From positions 37,526,001-37,590,000 of the forward strand of contig NC_133400.1 in NCBI RefSeq assembly GCF_047511655.1: a stretch of 64,000 bases of DNA. The letters run 5' to 3'. Positions within the stretch are counted from its first letter, which is position 1. Each line of letters starts with the position of its first letter. The translations under genes and the position numbers were made by a program. Shown piece by piece: positions 10,957-22,480 of the stretch. The stretch comes from Castor canadensis (lineage: Eukaryota; Chordata; Mammalia; Rodentia; Castoridae). A model generated the notes under the pieces. That model was not told where the DNA came from. It worked only from the letters and a program-made list of their open reading frames with translations, and ran no database searches.

Positions 10957-11048
10957 AGCTGGCAGAATGACTCAAGTGGTAGAGCGCCTGCCTAGCAAAC
11001 ATGAGGCCTTGAGTTCAAACCCCAGCCCTGCTAAAAAAAAAAAAAAAG
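10957..11048 (+). repeat. ID-like SINE monomer with A tail
   Basis: GCTGGCAGAATGACTCAAGTGG and GAGTTCAAACCCCAGCCCTG are the A- and B-box regions of the tRNA-derived half, followed by a 15-base A tail. Confidence 0.85.
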
Positions 11049-11369
11049 GTGACTGGAAGGACTCCACAAATATTAGCATATTAGTTTTATTATTGTTGTT
11101 AGTACAAGGATTTTCCCTAGGACCCAGGTGCCCACTGAGGTGGCTATGGATAGAGCAGGGTCTTGCCTGCTGGCGCTGCCTGAACCTTGGTTCTTACAAC
11201 ACACGCAGCTCAACTAGCTTATCAGCTGAAGAAGGAGCTCACAGGACAGCCCCCACCATCCACTCCTCCCTGGGACTTAGCTCCTTTGTCCATTGACGGG
11301 AAAATAATCCAGGCTCACTTCCTCCTCCTATGATGATGAACAAGCAAGAAAATGTGAAGGGAAGGAAAA

Positions 11370-11660
11370 ACTGTATAGTCGTATTAGCAGTTTATTGTTA
11401 GTGGCATTAATTATCATTTCAGATAACGGCTGGGATCGCGAGTCTGTTTCCTCACCTTTTCTCTAATGGCCATTACAATGAGGGAAGTCCAGACTTAATT
11501 TGCTAATGCCAACAACTAAATTATGTGAAGTCAGATCTGCTAATGAATTTCTCCCAATCTGGCTGCTGGCTCTGATTAGTTTTGCAGGTAACCTTTGTTG
11601 AAGAGAAAGAGAAGGCAGGGCTGGGTGCTGGCTGTCCCTCGTCCTCACCCGGAAGCCACC
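11370..11660. other. Candidate conserved non-coding element
   Basis: The block is free of recognisable repeats and contains about nine TAAT/ATTA homeodomain-type cores within 220 bases (for example TTAATTATC near 11410, CTAATGGCCATTAC near 11464, CTAATGCC near 11503, CTAATGAAT near 11539, TGATTAG near 11573). This density and lack of decay resembles developmental enhancers. Conservation was not tested. Confidence 0.3.
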
Positions 11661-12387
11661 CATTGGCAAACACACTCCGAGAAAAGGCAACCAAGATATG
11701 AATCATCAGCTCTGAGAGGCATCAAGATGGCAGAATAGATTTGGTTTTTAGTTTCTGGGTTTTGGTTTTTTTTTTTTAGTCTGAATAAAATCAAATAGTT
11801 TGTCTTAGAAGGAAGAAAAACACCACTTGTGAATTAAATGAAAGCCTACAAATGACTTCTCTTCCTCTCGTTCTCTCTCTCTGCGCTCTATTTCTGATGG
11901 CTATTTATAGATTGGAGTCTCTCACTGCAAATGTGGTACATTTCCATCTTCCCATCCCTCATGACTCCTGCCCCAGCTCCTGAGCCAGACTTTGGACACC
12001 AGGTAGCCCATGCTCCTCCATGGCCTCCCCTCACCCTCTTACCAGTTTTCCTCTGAGGGTGGTGGCTCCCTCCTTCCTCTCCAACTCAGCTCCTCCAGCA
12101 AAGGGACTGTGGCTGCTGCCCAAGATCAGAGCACAGGTAGGCCTCATCCACATCTTGGCTGGGGTACTACAGGGAAGCCGTAAGGAACCTCCCCAGGCTT
12201 GCTAAGGACGAAAAAAGAAATTTACTAGTATGATCTAGACAGCTCCGCAGATGAAGAGATAGGGTGAAACAAACTTTCCTAGTAGGGGAGGGCAGAAGCC
12301 AGGGCAACCTGGGGATCTAGGGGGCAGGAACCGACCTTTTGGGGCAGAAATCCTCTACAGGTGTTTTTAGGCCATACGGGTCAAATC

Positions 12388-12468
12388 CCACTACTATAGC
12401 CACTGCATGACCTCAGTCAGGTTGCTTAACCTCTCTGATTAATTTACTTGTGTAATGAGAACCACAAA
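12388..12468 (+). repeat. MIR fragment
   Basis: The run GCATGACCTCAGTCAGGTTG followed by CTTAACCTCTCTG is the diagnostic central MIR block. Confidence 0.6.
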
Positions 12469-13499
12469 GTGGTCCTCCCTGGCTAGCTACAATCATGCTG
12501 CTCTTTAAAAGTAAAATGGAATTGGCTGGGACCCCAGATCTCCTGCCAATGGAAATCTAATATTCTTCCTGAGATTTCTGTGACTTCCTGGTGTGGTTGT
12601 AATTAGGGGCACCTCCTGTCCTTCCAGCTTGTTCATATCTCACATGCTCGGCTCTTCTTGGGTCTCTGCTCAGAGCTGACACAAACATGCAACTCAGCCC
12701 CCGTTACTGACTTATAAGTATTCATGTTAGACACGTGACCTGGAGTAAGTTACTTCACATCACTTCCCTGAAAAATAGTGGGTTGATTTTGTATGGGTGT
12801 ATGTGCATTGGTGCTTCCACACAGGCCAGAGCTCCCCATAGGGTAAGTCCATAAAGGAAGCTTACTGTAGTTAAGAAAGTAGCCTGCAATTATGACCAGC
12901 ACTGTCCACTCCATATCCTCGCTTTTTTCTTTCCTTCCTCTACCCAAAATCTTCTTGCACTTGTTATGATGAACAATTGGATGATCTCTTTGCTTTACTA
13001 TGGCCTTCCAAAACAGGATATTACCCTCCACTGACAAATTGGCTTTTCAAAAAATTTCCTAAAGTTGGTGCTATTCTTTAGAATCAACATCCATTAAAAT
13101 AATAAATTTTCCATACACAATGCATGAAGATCAATTAAGTGTGCAAGTGCTTTAAAAACCACAAAAAACAACTCACATATGAAAGGTTACTAAACCTGCT
13201 CCTCTTTGTCACTGGACATGAGGCCAAGACATTAAAAAAATCGGGTGACTTAAAAAAATACATACTTAATATGTATTTCAGATTGAACATTTCTTTTTCT
13301 GACCCTTTTGTCTTTGTTAAGCTTGAAAGAGTGGAAAATTTCTCCCACATGAATGTAGGGTACCTGAAAGTTAGCGTACATATATGGCGAGTACACCCAG
13401 ATCCTCTCCCTAGTTTGAAGGCCACTGGAGACACAGAGTGACACAGGTTTCTCCCCACCTACAAGTTAAAACGTCTTAAAACAAAACAAAAAAAACTCT

Positions 13500-13620
13500 C
13501 TCTGCTTTAACCTCATACCTGGCCTATCATGGCTGTTTGTAATGTTTCCCCTAACTTTTAATAAACTTTTATGTACATACCCTGCCTGGATGCATTCATG
13601 TGGGACACAGAATCTGGATT
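13500..13620 (+). repeat. Possible LTR tail
   Basis: TTTTAATAAACTTTTATG followed by CCTGCCTGGATGCATTC resembles the segment at 29685-29735 (ATAAACTTCATTG ... CCTGCCTGGATTCTTTTC). Two such copies with a polyadenylation signal suggest the R-U5 part of one old LTR family. Confidence 0.35.
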
Positions 13621-13831
13621 TTCTGTTTATCAGCAACTATGATACACAAAACTGCCTACAATGTAGCTAAACTCTCTTTGCTTATGTTGTGAATGGGGTT
13701 TCCCTTTTGAAAACTAAGACCTTCTGGATTTTTTCTGAAACGACCCTTTTCAGACTCCAAAGGAACCTGGTCTTATTATCTTGAATTAAACTAACCCCAG
13801 TCATCCTTTTCCACTATTTAAACTTTTTTTG

Positions 13832-13914
13832 TGTGGACCTGGGGTTTTTAACTCAGGGCTTGGTACTTTGCAAAGCAGATGCTCTACCATGTGAGCCATG
13901 CCTCCAGTCCCCAC
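13832..13914 (-). repeat. ID-like SINE monomer
   Basis: Read on the minus strand: GACTGGAGGCATGGCTCACA, the A-box half, then a diverged B box. No tail remains. Confidence 0.7.
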
Positions 13915-14107
13915 TTTTTAAACTTCTTATTAGAAAATAATTTACATATGGAAAGACAAATCAGTAATTTCCACACTGATATAACCAGCACTCAGCTCAA
14001 GACCCAAAACATGACCAACTCCCAGAAGCTCCCCTGTGTTTCCTTCTTGTCACTGCTCCCAAAGTTGAGCTTTAACAACATGTGTTGTGTTTATAGCTTG
14101 TTCTAGG

Positions 14108-14200
14108 CCATATGCTATCAGTGGTAGAGCTGGGATTTGAGCTTATGCAGGCTGCCTCTTGCAGTCTGACCTCAGCCTAAGGCTCCACTGCCTTGCTGTC
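14108..14200 (-). repeat. MIR fragment
   Basis: GTGGTAGAGCTGGGATTTGA followed by a cysteine-rich-looking GCAGTCTGACCTCAG matches the reverse complement of the 5' half of MIR. Confidence 0.5.
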
Positions 14201-16300
14201 TCTGAGAACACAATCTAACATGCCGTAGAAAGCATGCACAGTGTAAGTCTCTAGACCCAGAAGCTCAAGGGTACAGGATGTTTTATAATAGGCAGTAGGC
14301 ATGACTGCTCTTTTTGCAGGAGAGAAAACTATCACTCACTTCTAAGGCCTTTTGCTGTACAAACATCCTAGGCAAGGTCACCTGGAGCAAAGGCAGTCAG
14401 TGACTCTGCTCACCAGTTGTGCAGCAACTCGAGAAACCCATGGAGCACTGAAGCCAACAGTTGCTTTAGCTGGGCCCCTTTCAACATCAGCTGCATCATT
14501 CCTAGCAGAGATGCTGGGACTGCTAACAGAGCCAGAAGACTTGACAGGGTGCCTTCTGAACTAGTCTGTGAGCAGCTCTGAGGCCAATTCATGCCAAGTC
14601 TGCTAGCTTTGGTGAGACTGTGGATTCTTAGGACATCAGTTTCTGCTCACTTTGTAGATCATACCCAGGTCTCAGTCCAGGCCTCCTGGGACACACTACC
14701 ACTCCTCTGCCCACTGCCTTCTCCTTTTCATTTTCTGCCTCCCCTATACCTTCTCTTTCTCATTTGATGTTATTCCCTCTTCATTGAATCTTCTCCTTTC
14801 TTGCTTGCTTTTTTATGTCTCTCTTTCTTTTCCTTTCTCTCTCTCTTTTTCATCCTTTCTCTCCTCTCGGTTATTTTTATGAATGGGACTATAGACAAAC
14901 TTTAAAGAAAAATGAAGCGAATATAAACTACAAATGTGAGAAAAGATGGAAGCAAGGCTCAGCCACAATCTCTTCACTCAGAGATAATCACATATGGAAC
15001 AACATATCCCAAGTTTTTCTCTACACATGTCCACATATATCAAAATGCTTACTACCAAATCAGGATCCCACCTAGAAAACACACATTTGTGCTAAGTTAC
15101 TCCAGAGAAAGGAGAACCTGTGGTAGAATCAGGACAAGAAAACCTTCTTCCCCTGCCTTCCCCTTGAGAAAAGCAATGAGACAGAACCTGGGATCATGGC
15201 TGGCTGAGTAGGACCTTGGTCTTCCAGAACAGCAGACAAATAAGTCCCTTTTCCTCACCCATTCTATCAGCAGAGCCAAGTGTAGGGGTAAGTCCAATGG
15301 AAAGTTTAGTGGTATAGGTCCTCAGGAACAGTGGCAAAAACAGGAAACAAATCAGCTGCCTCATCCCTGAGCAGGTTTCCTTCCAGGAGGAAATGAGCCC
15401 TCCATGCACAGAGGAGCTTCTATGGATTGGGGTGTAAAGACCAGATTGAGAGAGGGGTGACTTGTGTCTGAGTTTGAGTGTGCTCAAATCCCACACAGAC
15501 TTTCAGATCCAGTACCAGCAAACATTGGCCCCAACAAGCCATCCTGCCATGGCCACTCAACTGTTTACCTTGATTCAAATCTAGACTGATTCCCACTCTT
15601 AGATGTACCTGAGTCCTTCACTCCACCACAGATGAGCTGGCCAGGTGGACAAGAAGGTCCTGTGGGGTTGACTGCAGGGCACTAAGGTGACTTATATATT
15701 TTCATTCTGGCACACAATGCCCTTCCAAGGTCTTTAAAGTATCAAGCAGGTTACAAGAAATTCAGATACAGCCAAGATTGTAGAATAATGTCAAGGGTCC
15801 CCCCCCCCACTGAAAATTGGAGAGCATCTTCCCAGAGTTCATCTTGTACATAGACAAAAAACCAAGCTCATATGAAATTTTGGTTTTTTGCACACACAGA
15901 ACTTTCCTTGCTTTCTCAACAATACCTCCCAGGCTTTTCTTTCCTCAGGTCAGTACAAACATTGCTGGAGCCCTCTGTAACAGCGCTCAGAAGGGACAAC
16001 CATGTCAATGCAGGATGCCCGGCAGGATCATCAGTCTTTCTATAAGCATTCTACACCTGCCTGTGCTGAACAGGAGCTGGAGAAAGGGAGCCCTGGGGCT
16101 CAGAGCCCACCCCACATTCCCTAGCTGTGGGAGCGGCTAGGGGTGTGTGGCCAGCTAGAACCATATGAATGACTATGCATGTAGCTCCCTCAGTGTCCTC
16201 CTAATTGTGCTATTACAAGGATGAAGTGATAATCTGTATAGCAGAGTACCTGACACACAGAGGGACTGAAACTATGACTATTTATCTCAAAAAGTGAGCA
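14200..16300. other. Unique sequence with a pyrimidine-rich tract
   Basis: A strongly pyrimidine-rich tract covers about 14700-14875. Elsewhere I see no repeat family or gene. Open stretches of 60-107 codons lack domains. Confidence 0.45.
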
Positions 16301-16305
16301 AGAAC

Positions 16306-16527
16306 TGGGTGCTGGTGGCTCACACCTGTAATCCTAGCTACTTGGGAGTCTGAAATCTAGAGGATCATGGTATAAGGCCAGCCCAGGCAAGTAGTTCTCA
16401 AGACTCCCCCATCTCCAAAATAATCAGAGCAAAATGTCCTGGAGGTGTAGCTCAAGCAGTAGAGTACCTGCTTTGCAAGCACAAAGCCCTGAGTTCAAAC
16501 CCTAGTCCCACTTAAAAAAAAAAAAGA
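16306..16527 (+). repeat. B1/ID-type dimeric SINE
   Basis: The left half begins CTGGGTGCTGGTGGCTCACA. The right half is the GGAGGTGTAGCTCAAGCAG subtype ending in CTAGTCCCACTT and an A tail. Confidence 0.85.
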
Positions 16528-16538
16528 GGAAGAAGAAG

Positions 16539-16612
16539 CAAGTTGGCTCAGTGGCAGAGTGCTTGCCTAGCATACATGAGGTCCTGGGTTCAATCCCAAG
16601 CAACACACACAC
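16539..16612 (+). repeat. ID-like SINE monomer
   Basis: GTTGGCTCAGTGGCAGAGTG and GGGTTCAATCCCAAGCA are clear A- and B-box regions, followed by a short (CA)n tail. Confidence 0.8.
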
Positions 16613-17321
16613 ACCACAAAGACATCTGCATGGCCACAGGTATGTTGAGCCTTCTCATCCCACTGAAGAACATGAAGCTTGTCTCTAATACTCAGTTCAT
16701 TCATTTATTCTCCAAGTAAGATCATTTCCTCCGACATCAATTTTCAAATCCCAACATGCAAAGAGGCCATGATGAACCCTCACAGCTAAGTTGCAGTTGT
16801 TAGCACTTGGTGTCTGTGTACCTCCCTTCCTGTCTCTAAAAGAAAGAAAAATTAAATTAATCCTGTCTCTGCACCTGTTTAGGTCAACTACAGGACAAGT
16901 TAGAAAACTGCTGTAAAAAGGTTTTGTCTCTGGAGCAGGGAACACATGTGAGGGAATTTCAAGGTGTTCAGAACAGTGGCCCTGTTCGAATCCTCCATTC
17001 TGGGAAGGCAGACATTGAGACTGCACATGTTGCTGAATGATGAATAGATCTTCTCATCTGAAAAATAAAATCAAAGCCCCAGGTTTTAGAATGTTTAACA
17101 AGGGAGAAGAGGGAGAAGAAGGCATATCATACTTGAATGAGTTCTCTCCTCCCTCCCTTTCAGGCTTCTTCCCTTCTTTTTTCCTTCAACAAGTATTTGC
17201 TCCCTGAATTTTTAAAGGGAAGAAGGGTATGAGCATGACACTGAGTCAGCTCCTCCTTCTGCATACACTTACTTCCCAGTTTATAGAGCACTGTCATGGG
17301 ATCACATCTGTTTATCCCACT

Positions 17322-17425
17322 GACCATTGAAGTAGATAAAGGGTACCCCTACTTTACAGATGTAGAAATGAGGCTCCACAAAAGTCATGCAATCTCTTCA
17401 AAGTCACACAGCATGCATGAAATCC
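17322..17425 (-). repeat. MIR fragment
   Basis: ACTTTACAGATGTAGAAATG followed by AGTCACACAGCATG is the reverse complement of the MIR core. Confidence 0.6.
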
Positions 17426-17686
17426 TCCATTGCCTTCACCATCCCACTCTCTTCTGAATTGTCTCCCTTCTTTCCTGCCCCTCCCACCACTTCCCCTTCT
17501 GAGCCATAAACTAATACTGCAAATGTGTGGGAGTGTTACCGAAAAGGAAAAAAGTCATGGAGGAATTTCCCCCATAAGGAAGGAAGGGAAAAATTTCTGG
17601 ACTTAGCTTCCCAATTTCTGTAACTGGAGGAGGGAAGGGACAAGGAAGTCCCACAGTTTCCAGTTTCCACAAAAATCACAGGAACT

Positions 17687-18267
17687 TGAGGCTCACAAGG
17701 TGAAAGTTTAGCAAGGGTTTATTTTAATAAAACAGGATAATGTTGGGAGAAATACAAAAGGGGGGGACATTTCTTATAGATCACATGCAGGAAATAGTGG
17801 CTCTTGTCTAGGAAATTTTTCTGGGGAATTTCATGTTGAATTTCTGTCTAGACACATGGTCACTGTTACATAGCAACCCCTAATCATTAGAAACGATGGG
17901 CTCTGAGTGGGTCTGTTACCCAAAACATGACCAAGATGGGTCTTGTGGTTACTCAAAAACATGGAGATATGATCGAGGCTTACCCCAAATACAGAAACTA
18001 AAGCTGACAGTTTCAGGACTTCCATTTGTCAGACATGCCCTTCAGTTTTCTATCTGTCTACCTTACTCAAAGAGTTTGTAGCAGCTTAACATCTCCAAGA
18101 AGCCCCTGTTTTTGTAACTTAACTTTGAAAAGGAGGTGATAGGAGGTGAGCTTGCTGCTCTGATTCTTTATTTTTACTTTCTGGTTCTGATTTACTATCT
18201 GAGCCCGGCCCTTTTGATATTTATTATTTTTAACTTCTCTGTTGCCTCATCTATCTATCCTGCCTCA
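17687..18267 (-). repeat. Solo LTR, copy 2 of an inverted pair
   Basis: Read on the minus strand it begins TGAGGCAGGATAGATAGATG and ends near TTTCACCTTGTGAGCCTCA. It matches 3758-4404 through most of its length, with some indels. Sense-strand AATAAA occurs near the end (plus TTTATTTT at about 17717), as expected for an LTR polyadenylation signal. Confidence 0.65.
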
Positions 18268-18356
18268 GAAGGAAAGGACTCTTAAGTACTTCTGGTCCTA
18301 GGAGCCACACAATCTTTCTTCAACCAGTATTTGGCCAAGTGACTTTTGTGAGTTGA

Positions 18357-18384
18357 GCCTGGGTGGGGCAACTCCCACCCAGGC
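18357..18384. other. Perfect hairpin, 11-bp stem
   Basis: GCCTGGGTGGG at 18357-18367 pairs exactly with CCCACCCAGGC at 18374-18384 across a 6-base loop. No surrounding repeat explains it. Confidence 0.8.
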
Positions 18385-18954
18385 AACTGCCTGGACCCCT
18401 GCCAGTAGATGTTAGGGAGGCAGCTCTGATCCAAAAAGGTGCAGACTTTGCTTTTGTGAGTTTCCTAAAGACCTCCAACTGTTAGAGAGGAGGAGACATT
18501 CCTGCAGATATCTTTCTTCTTTGCCTTGGCTCCAACGGAACCTCTGTCCAGCAGGAAACTTAGTTTTCCTCCTGGTGATGGAGGAAAATCATTTCACAAG
18601 CCAGCCTGCCCTCTGGTGGCCATAGTTAAGGACTGTTAATTTCTGCTGGGAAACCCCTCTTGGAACTAGGATCAGCAAGGCTGTTTCTGTAATCTGCACA
18701 AGAGACACAGTTCACCTGATCCCAGCCCAAAGCATCCTTCTGCCCTGGCTCTCCTGACCCCCATGTACAATCCCTCTTTCAAGGTCCCCTCTATGACCAC
18801 TGCTTCCTGGAAACTCCCTAGCCTCCATCAACCCAGTGCCCTTGGCAGTACCTGGCTCCTTTCCACTATAAATGGCACTGCTAAGGATATGTTCTCTCTC
18901 TCCCCCTGCAATTAAAGAAGAGGATATATTGCAACCCCAAAAAGACAGCCTGTG

Positions 18955-19135
18955 ACGTTTTCAAGCTGTGTAATGTTGAGCCAGTTCTCCAATCTTCCTA
19001 AGTTTCAGTTTCCTTATCGCTAACATGGGAATAATAACCAGGCCTACTTTATAAGGGATCTAATAGATGTAAAGTACCTATTCGACAAATATTAGCTCTA
19101 ACCTTTATTATTATGGCTTGCACAGTGCTTACTGA
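18955..19135 (+). repeat. MIR, near full length core
   Basis: CTGTGTAATGTTGAGCCAG, CAGTTTCCTTATCGCTAACA and TAGATGTAAAGTACC follow the MIR order, ending in ATTAGCTCTAACC and TTATTATTA. Confidence 0.75.
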
Positions 19136-19164
19136 GATAGATATCACCACTGATTTTTCTCCTG

Positions 19165-19245
19165 TTTTGTTTTGGTGCTGGGGATGAAACCCAAGTCCTC
19201 ATGCATATCAGGCAAGCTGTGTCCCTGAGCTAAATTTGATGGCTT
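19165..19245 (-). repeat. ID-like SINE monomer
   Basis: GTGCTGGGGATGAAACCCAA with GAGCTAAATT on the other side is a minus-strand ID half, degraded. Confidence 0.6.
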
Positions 19246-19384
19246 CTGTAACAACCAAAGGCATTTGGGGGAGACTTCCTTCATCCTGAGCAAAGTGAAG
19301 CTGTAAAGGCCTGTGGTACCGCATTCTCTCAGTGAACCAGTCTTTTGGCACTGTTTCCCCCATGACTATGACCATGCATCTATG

Positions 19385-19590
19385 TTCTCAGCAATATTCG
19401 AACCCATTTATAATGATTTATGGTAATTACACTGGACAAGACTTTGATGGCTATTAGGCCTCTTTATTTGGCTGGGAAACATTTGAAGCATGAAGCTGTG
19501 TGAGACAATCAGTGCCAGCACTGTTACAAAACATTCTTGTATTTGGAACCAATTTGGACTGTCATTTTTAATATCACAGATTATCCATCC
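19385..19590. other. Candidate conserved non-coding element
   Basis: Repeat-free A/T-rich block with TTTATAATGATTTATGGTAA, a TTGGCTGGGAA motif and TTGGAACCAATTTGGACTG. Composition and absence of repeats are the only evidence. Confidence 0.2.
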
Positions 19591-19982
19591 TCTGATTCCA
19601 AGTCCTTGGTTTCTGTGTTCTCCTGCTCCATGTCCAGAGGATGGCTAGTGGCAGTGGACCTGCCCTGGGAGTGTTGCCAGGTGGGCACCTCCAGGAACTG
19701 AACTCCCAGCAGCTGCCAAGCTTACCCAACACTCAACCTTCTGTGGCATCATTTTACCTCCCTTTCACAGAAGACACCACTACAAATGAACATGCCATCT
19801 GATGTCTAGCCTCAATGTCCCTCTTCTCTGCATTAGGTAGTAGTTAGCTATGAAATGATGGGGATACGCAAAGGAAACCTAAAATTAAGGATTCATCAAG
19901 GTCTCTGAGAGAACACTTAATATCCCCTGTTAGGATCATAATAGCCTACCAAGGTCATGGGATATCACAGATGTTTTTGAAG

Positions 19983-20157
19983 CTGGGCACAGGTAGCTCA
20001 CACCTGTAATCCTAGCTACTCAGGAGGCAGAGATCAGGAGGATCATGATTCAAAGCCAGCCCCACAAAAAGGAATGTCGAAGTGACTCAAGTTGTAGAGT
20101 GCCTACCTAGCAAGCATGAAGCCCTGAGTTCAAACCCTAGTACCACCAAAAAAAAAG
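19983..20157 (+). repeat. B1/ID-type dimeric SINE with internal deletion
   Basis: The linker between halves is shortened: CAAAGCCAGCCCCACAAAAA runs straight into GTCGAAGTGACTCAAG. The end GAGTTCAAACCCTAGTACC and A tail are intact. Confidence 0.85.
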
Positions 20158-20159
20158 TT

Positions 20160-20875
20160 TTTGAATCACCCACGTGAGTCAACATCAGTTCCTGAAACAA
20201 AATAAAGACCTAGGCCTGTAAACCATATCTTAGGGGTCAGGTAGACCCATTAATATTTTGTACTTTGTAAATCTGTAGGCCTATTCTAGCCTTGTGACCT
20301 TAACTATGACTTCACCTGGACTTCAGCCTCATGAGCTGGTCCTAGCAAGGGACTTAATGCTCCACCTTAATAAAAATTGGTGTTAGTTATGTAAAAATAC
20401 ATAACTGACATTTTCATTCTTACTGTAGGAGACAACCCACTTTCAGTGTATTGAAAGTGTATTTCTTTTCTAAAAATCTTTACTGTCACTTTCACTACAT
20501 TTTTCAGGTCTTACCTGAATTCTCTCATGGGACTCAATCACCAAGATAAATAACTGCACTGACTTTCTAGTAATATCTGGAGGGAGCAGGACAACTGTGG
20601 CTGTCATTTGGCCAGCACACAGCACTACTACATATTGGCTGATTTTGGCTGACATTCATACTGAACCTGATGTTTAATACTATCACCCTTGTGTAAAAGA
20701 CATGAAATTACAATAAATAAGAGTATCTCAAGCTGTGCCTTTTCCTTGCTAAAATAACTGGAATAAAAAGTTTTAAAAAATGAATTAACAGGCCAGATGT
20801 TTAATTTTCCACAAGGATGTGCAACACGTTCATCTTCATTTCTTAAATTTTTCATGTTAATGTTTTACTTTTATT
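20160..20875. other. Unique A/T-rich sequence
   Basis: No repeat family or supported gene was recognised; short open stretches on the minus strand (20470-20655, 20628-20855) have no domain. Confidence 0.45.
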
Positions 20876-20924
20876 TTTTGGTGGGACTGTTTTTGGTTTT
20901 GGGGTTTTTTGGTTTTGGTGGTTT

Positions 20925-21094
20925 TTTTTTTTTTAAGTACTGAGGTTTGAACTCAGGGCCTACACCTTGAGCCCTTTTTTTGTGATGAGCTTTTTCAAAA
21001 GTGTCTCACAAACTATTTACCCAGGCTGGCTTTGAACCTCCATCCTCCTGGTTCTCTGCCTCTTGATTAGCTAGGATTATAGGCATGAACCAGC
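20925..21094 (-). repeat. B1/ID-type dimeric SINE, ID half shortened
   Basis: On the minus strand the 7SL-like half is followed by an ID half that has lost its middle (GGCTCAAGGTGTAGGCCCTG then the B box). The T run at 20926-20935 marks the A tail. Confidence 0.8.
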
Positions 21095-21095
21095 A

Positions 21096-21175
21096 GGACT
21101 GGGGTTTGAACAAAGGGCTTCAAGCTTGCAAAGCTGGTGATCTACTTACCGCTTGAGCCACACCTCCAGTCCTCC
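21096..21175 (-). repeat. ID-like SINE monomer
   Basis: ACTGGAGGTGTGGCTCAAGC on the minus strand, then GTTCAAACCCCAGTCC. It directly abuts the preceding dimer. Confidence 0.8.
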
Positions 21176-21439
21176 ATTAAATGTTTTAGAATTAGGTAGA
21201 AATAGACTCTGGCTCTATTTTGAATTCCTGCAACCCAAAACCTGGGATATAGTTTCATGTATGGACATTCTTTACAAGCACAAGAAAACTCAAATAAGGC
21301 TGTGAAAGTGCAAGGATGACCCATGGTGTGAGCCTAAGCCTGGATACCACTGTAATGTGCTCATGGTCCTTCCATTGTCTCTAGGAAGAGTTCTCTTTTT
21401 AAGAGTGATGTACCATTTGACCTTCATTTTAATTTAAAA

Positions 21440-21790
21440 AAAAAAAAAAAAAGAACAGTAAGGAAGCAATTACTGGGCTAGGGAGCCCAGGACTGCCTAA
21501 GCCTGGCAGGTTCGTTTCATTTATCCTCCTCTTTTGTTTGGAAACTCACATTGACTTTAATGATGAGAAACGCAGCGGCTTTCAGGGCCAACTCTCGACA
21601 CTAATGGGCCTGGGCACCCTTCTTTAAATAGACATTGAAATGTGCAGGAACACTCCTGTGATTGGACACTACTTATACTTACTAAGTTTTGGCTACTCTA
21701 GTGGCTGCTGGTAATTAAACTCTGTAAAATTCAGCTATCCCATTTGTCTCCATGGAGAACTCATTGTTTTAATAGCCACTGGTGAGCAGA
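21440..21790. other. Candidate conserved non-coding element
   Basis: The block lacks recognisable repeats and is followed by further unique DNA. It carries CpG-bearing islands of non-simple sequence (AACGCAGCGGCTTTCAGG) and homeodomain-type cores (GCAATTACTG, GGTAATTAAAC). Conservation was not tested. Confidence 0.25.
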
Positions 21791-22382
21791 GAGTTTTATT
21801 TGCACAGTGAAAATTTAGGAAACAGAAACTGGAGATAAGGATGGAGAAAGTACTTCAATCTTTGCCCAGGTGACTTTACAGCATCCCTCTCCTCTCCTTC
21901 TGCCTCTGCCCCTGGTGTGGGGTGTAGGGAGGTGGGGAGGACACTGATGGGTTTGGACATCTGCTCTGTGCTCCTACCAAGGCAAGGCAGGGTTGCAGCA
22001 GCTCTGCACCAGGAGATCATTCCAGGAGAACCATAGGAGGAGGAAGATGCCAGCCTGCCTCCCTCTGATGGTGTCACAAACCCAGGTGTGCATCTGAGCC
22101 TCCAGGCCTGAGGATTCCTTCTGTCAATGACAGGTGCTCTTGAGGCAGGCTAAATAGTGCAAAAGTTAGTGGAACACAGGCGCCATGTGACCTTTCCTAG
22201 TGGCAGAGCTCTTTTCAGTTGCAAAACTGAAAACATGAATATTGATCATACCCCACGTATGTAATTAAAATACATAAGATCTAGCTTAAGTATATGCACA
22301 GAGTAAATCAAAATTGTGAATCACCCTTGCCCAACCCCCAGCAACCGCCCAAATATCTTACCATGGCAGGTTATTGGTTGTT

Positions 22383-22394
22383 TAAAAACGTCTT
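22383..22394. repeat. Target site duplication of the full-length L1, 3' side
   Basis: TAAAAACGTCTT here matches TAAAAACATCTT at 29583-29594 in 11 of 12 bases. It directly precedes an oligo-T that is the second A tail of the L1 in sense orientation. Confidence 0.75.
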
Positions 22395-22400
22395 TTTTTT

Positions 22401-22480
22401 AGTGTCATAAGAAAAATTTTATTTATTTATTTATTTACTTTTGTAGCTTCCTTACCTAGTTAGTATATTTTATTTTATTT
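22401..22480 (-). mobile_element. L1 3' transduced segment
   Basis: On the minus strand, about 80 bases of non-L1 sequence lie between the L1's own 3' end and A-rich tail (22480-22490) and a second A run (22394-22400), inside the target duplication. Read-through past the weak L1 signal into flanking DNA at the source locus would give this structure. Confidence 0.6.

Larger units (their letters stand above)
11800..13820. other. Mostly unique sequence with one MIR
   Basis: Apart from the MIR near 12.4 kb and an LTR-like tail near 13.55 kb I see no element and no gene. Open stretches at 12750-13037 and 13135-13458 have no domain and overlap others on the opposite strand. Confidence 0.45.

Noticed and set aside
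11721..11737. ATCAAGATGGCAGAATAG, similar to the start of L1 5' UTRs
   Set aside because: No further L1 sequence follows, and the flanking DNA is unique; short chance match.
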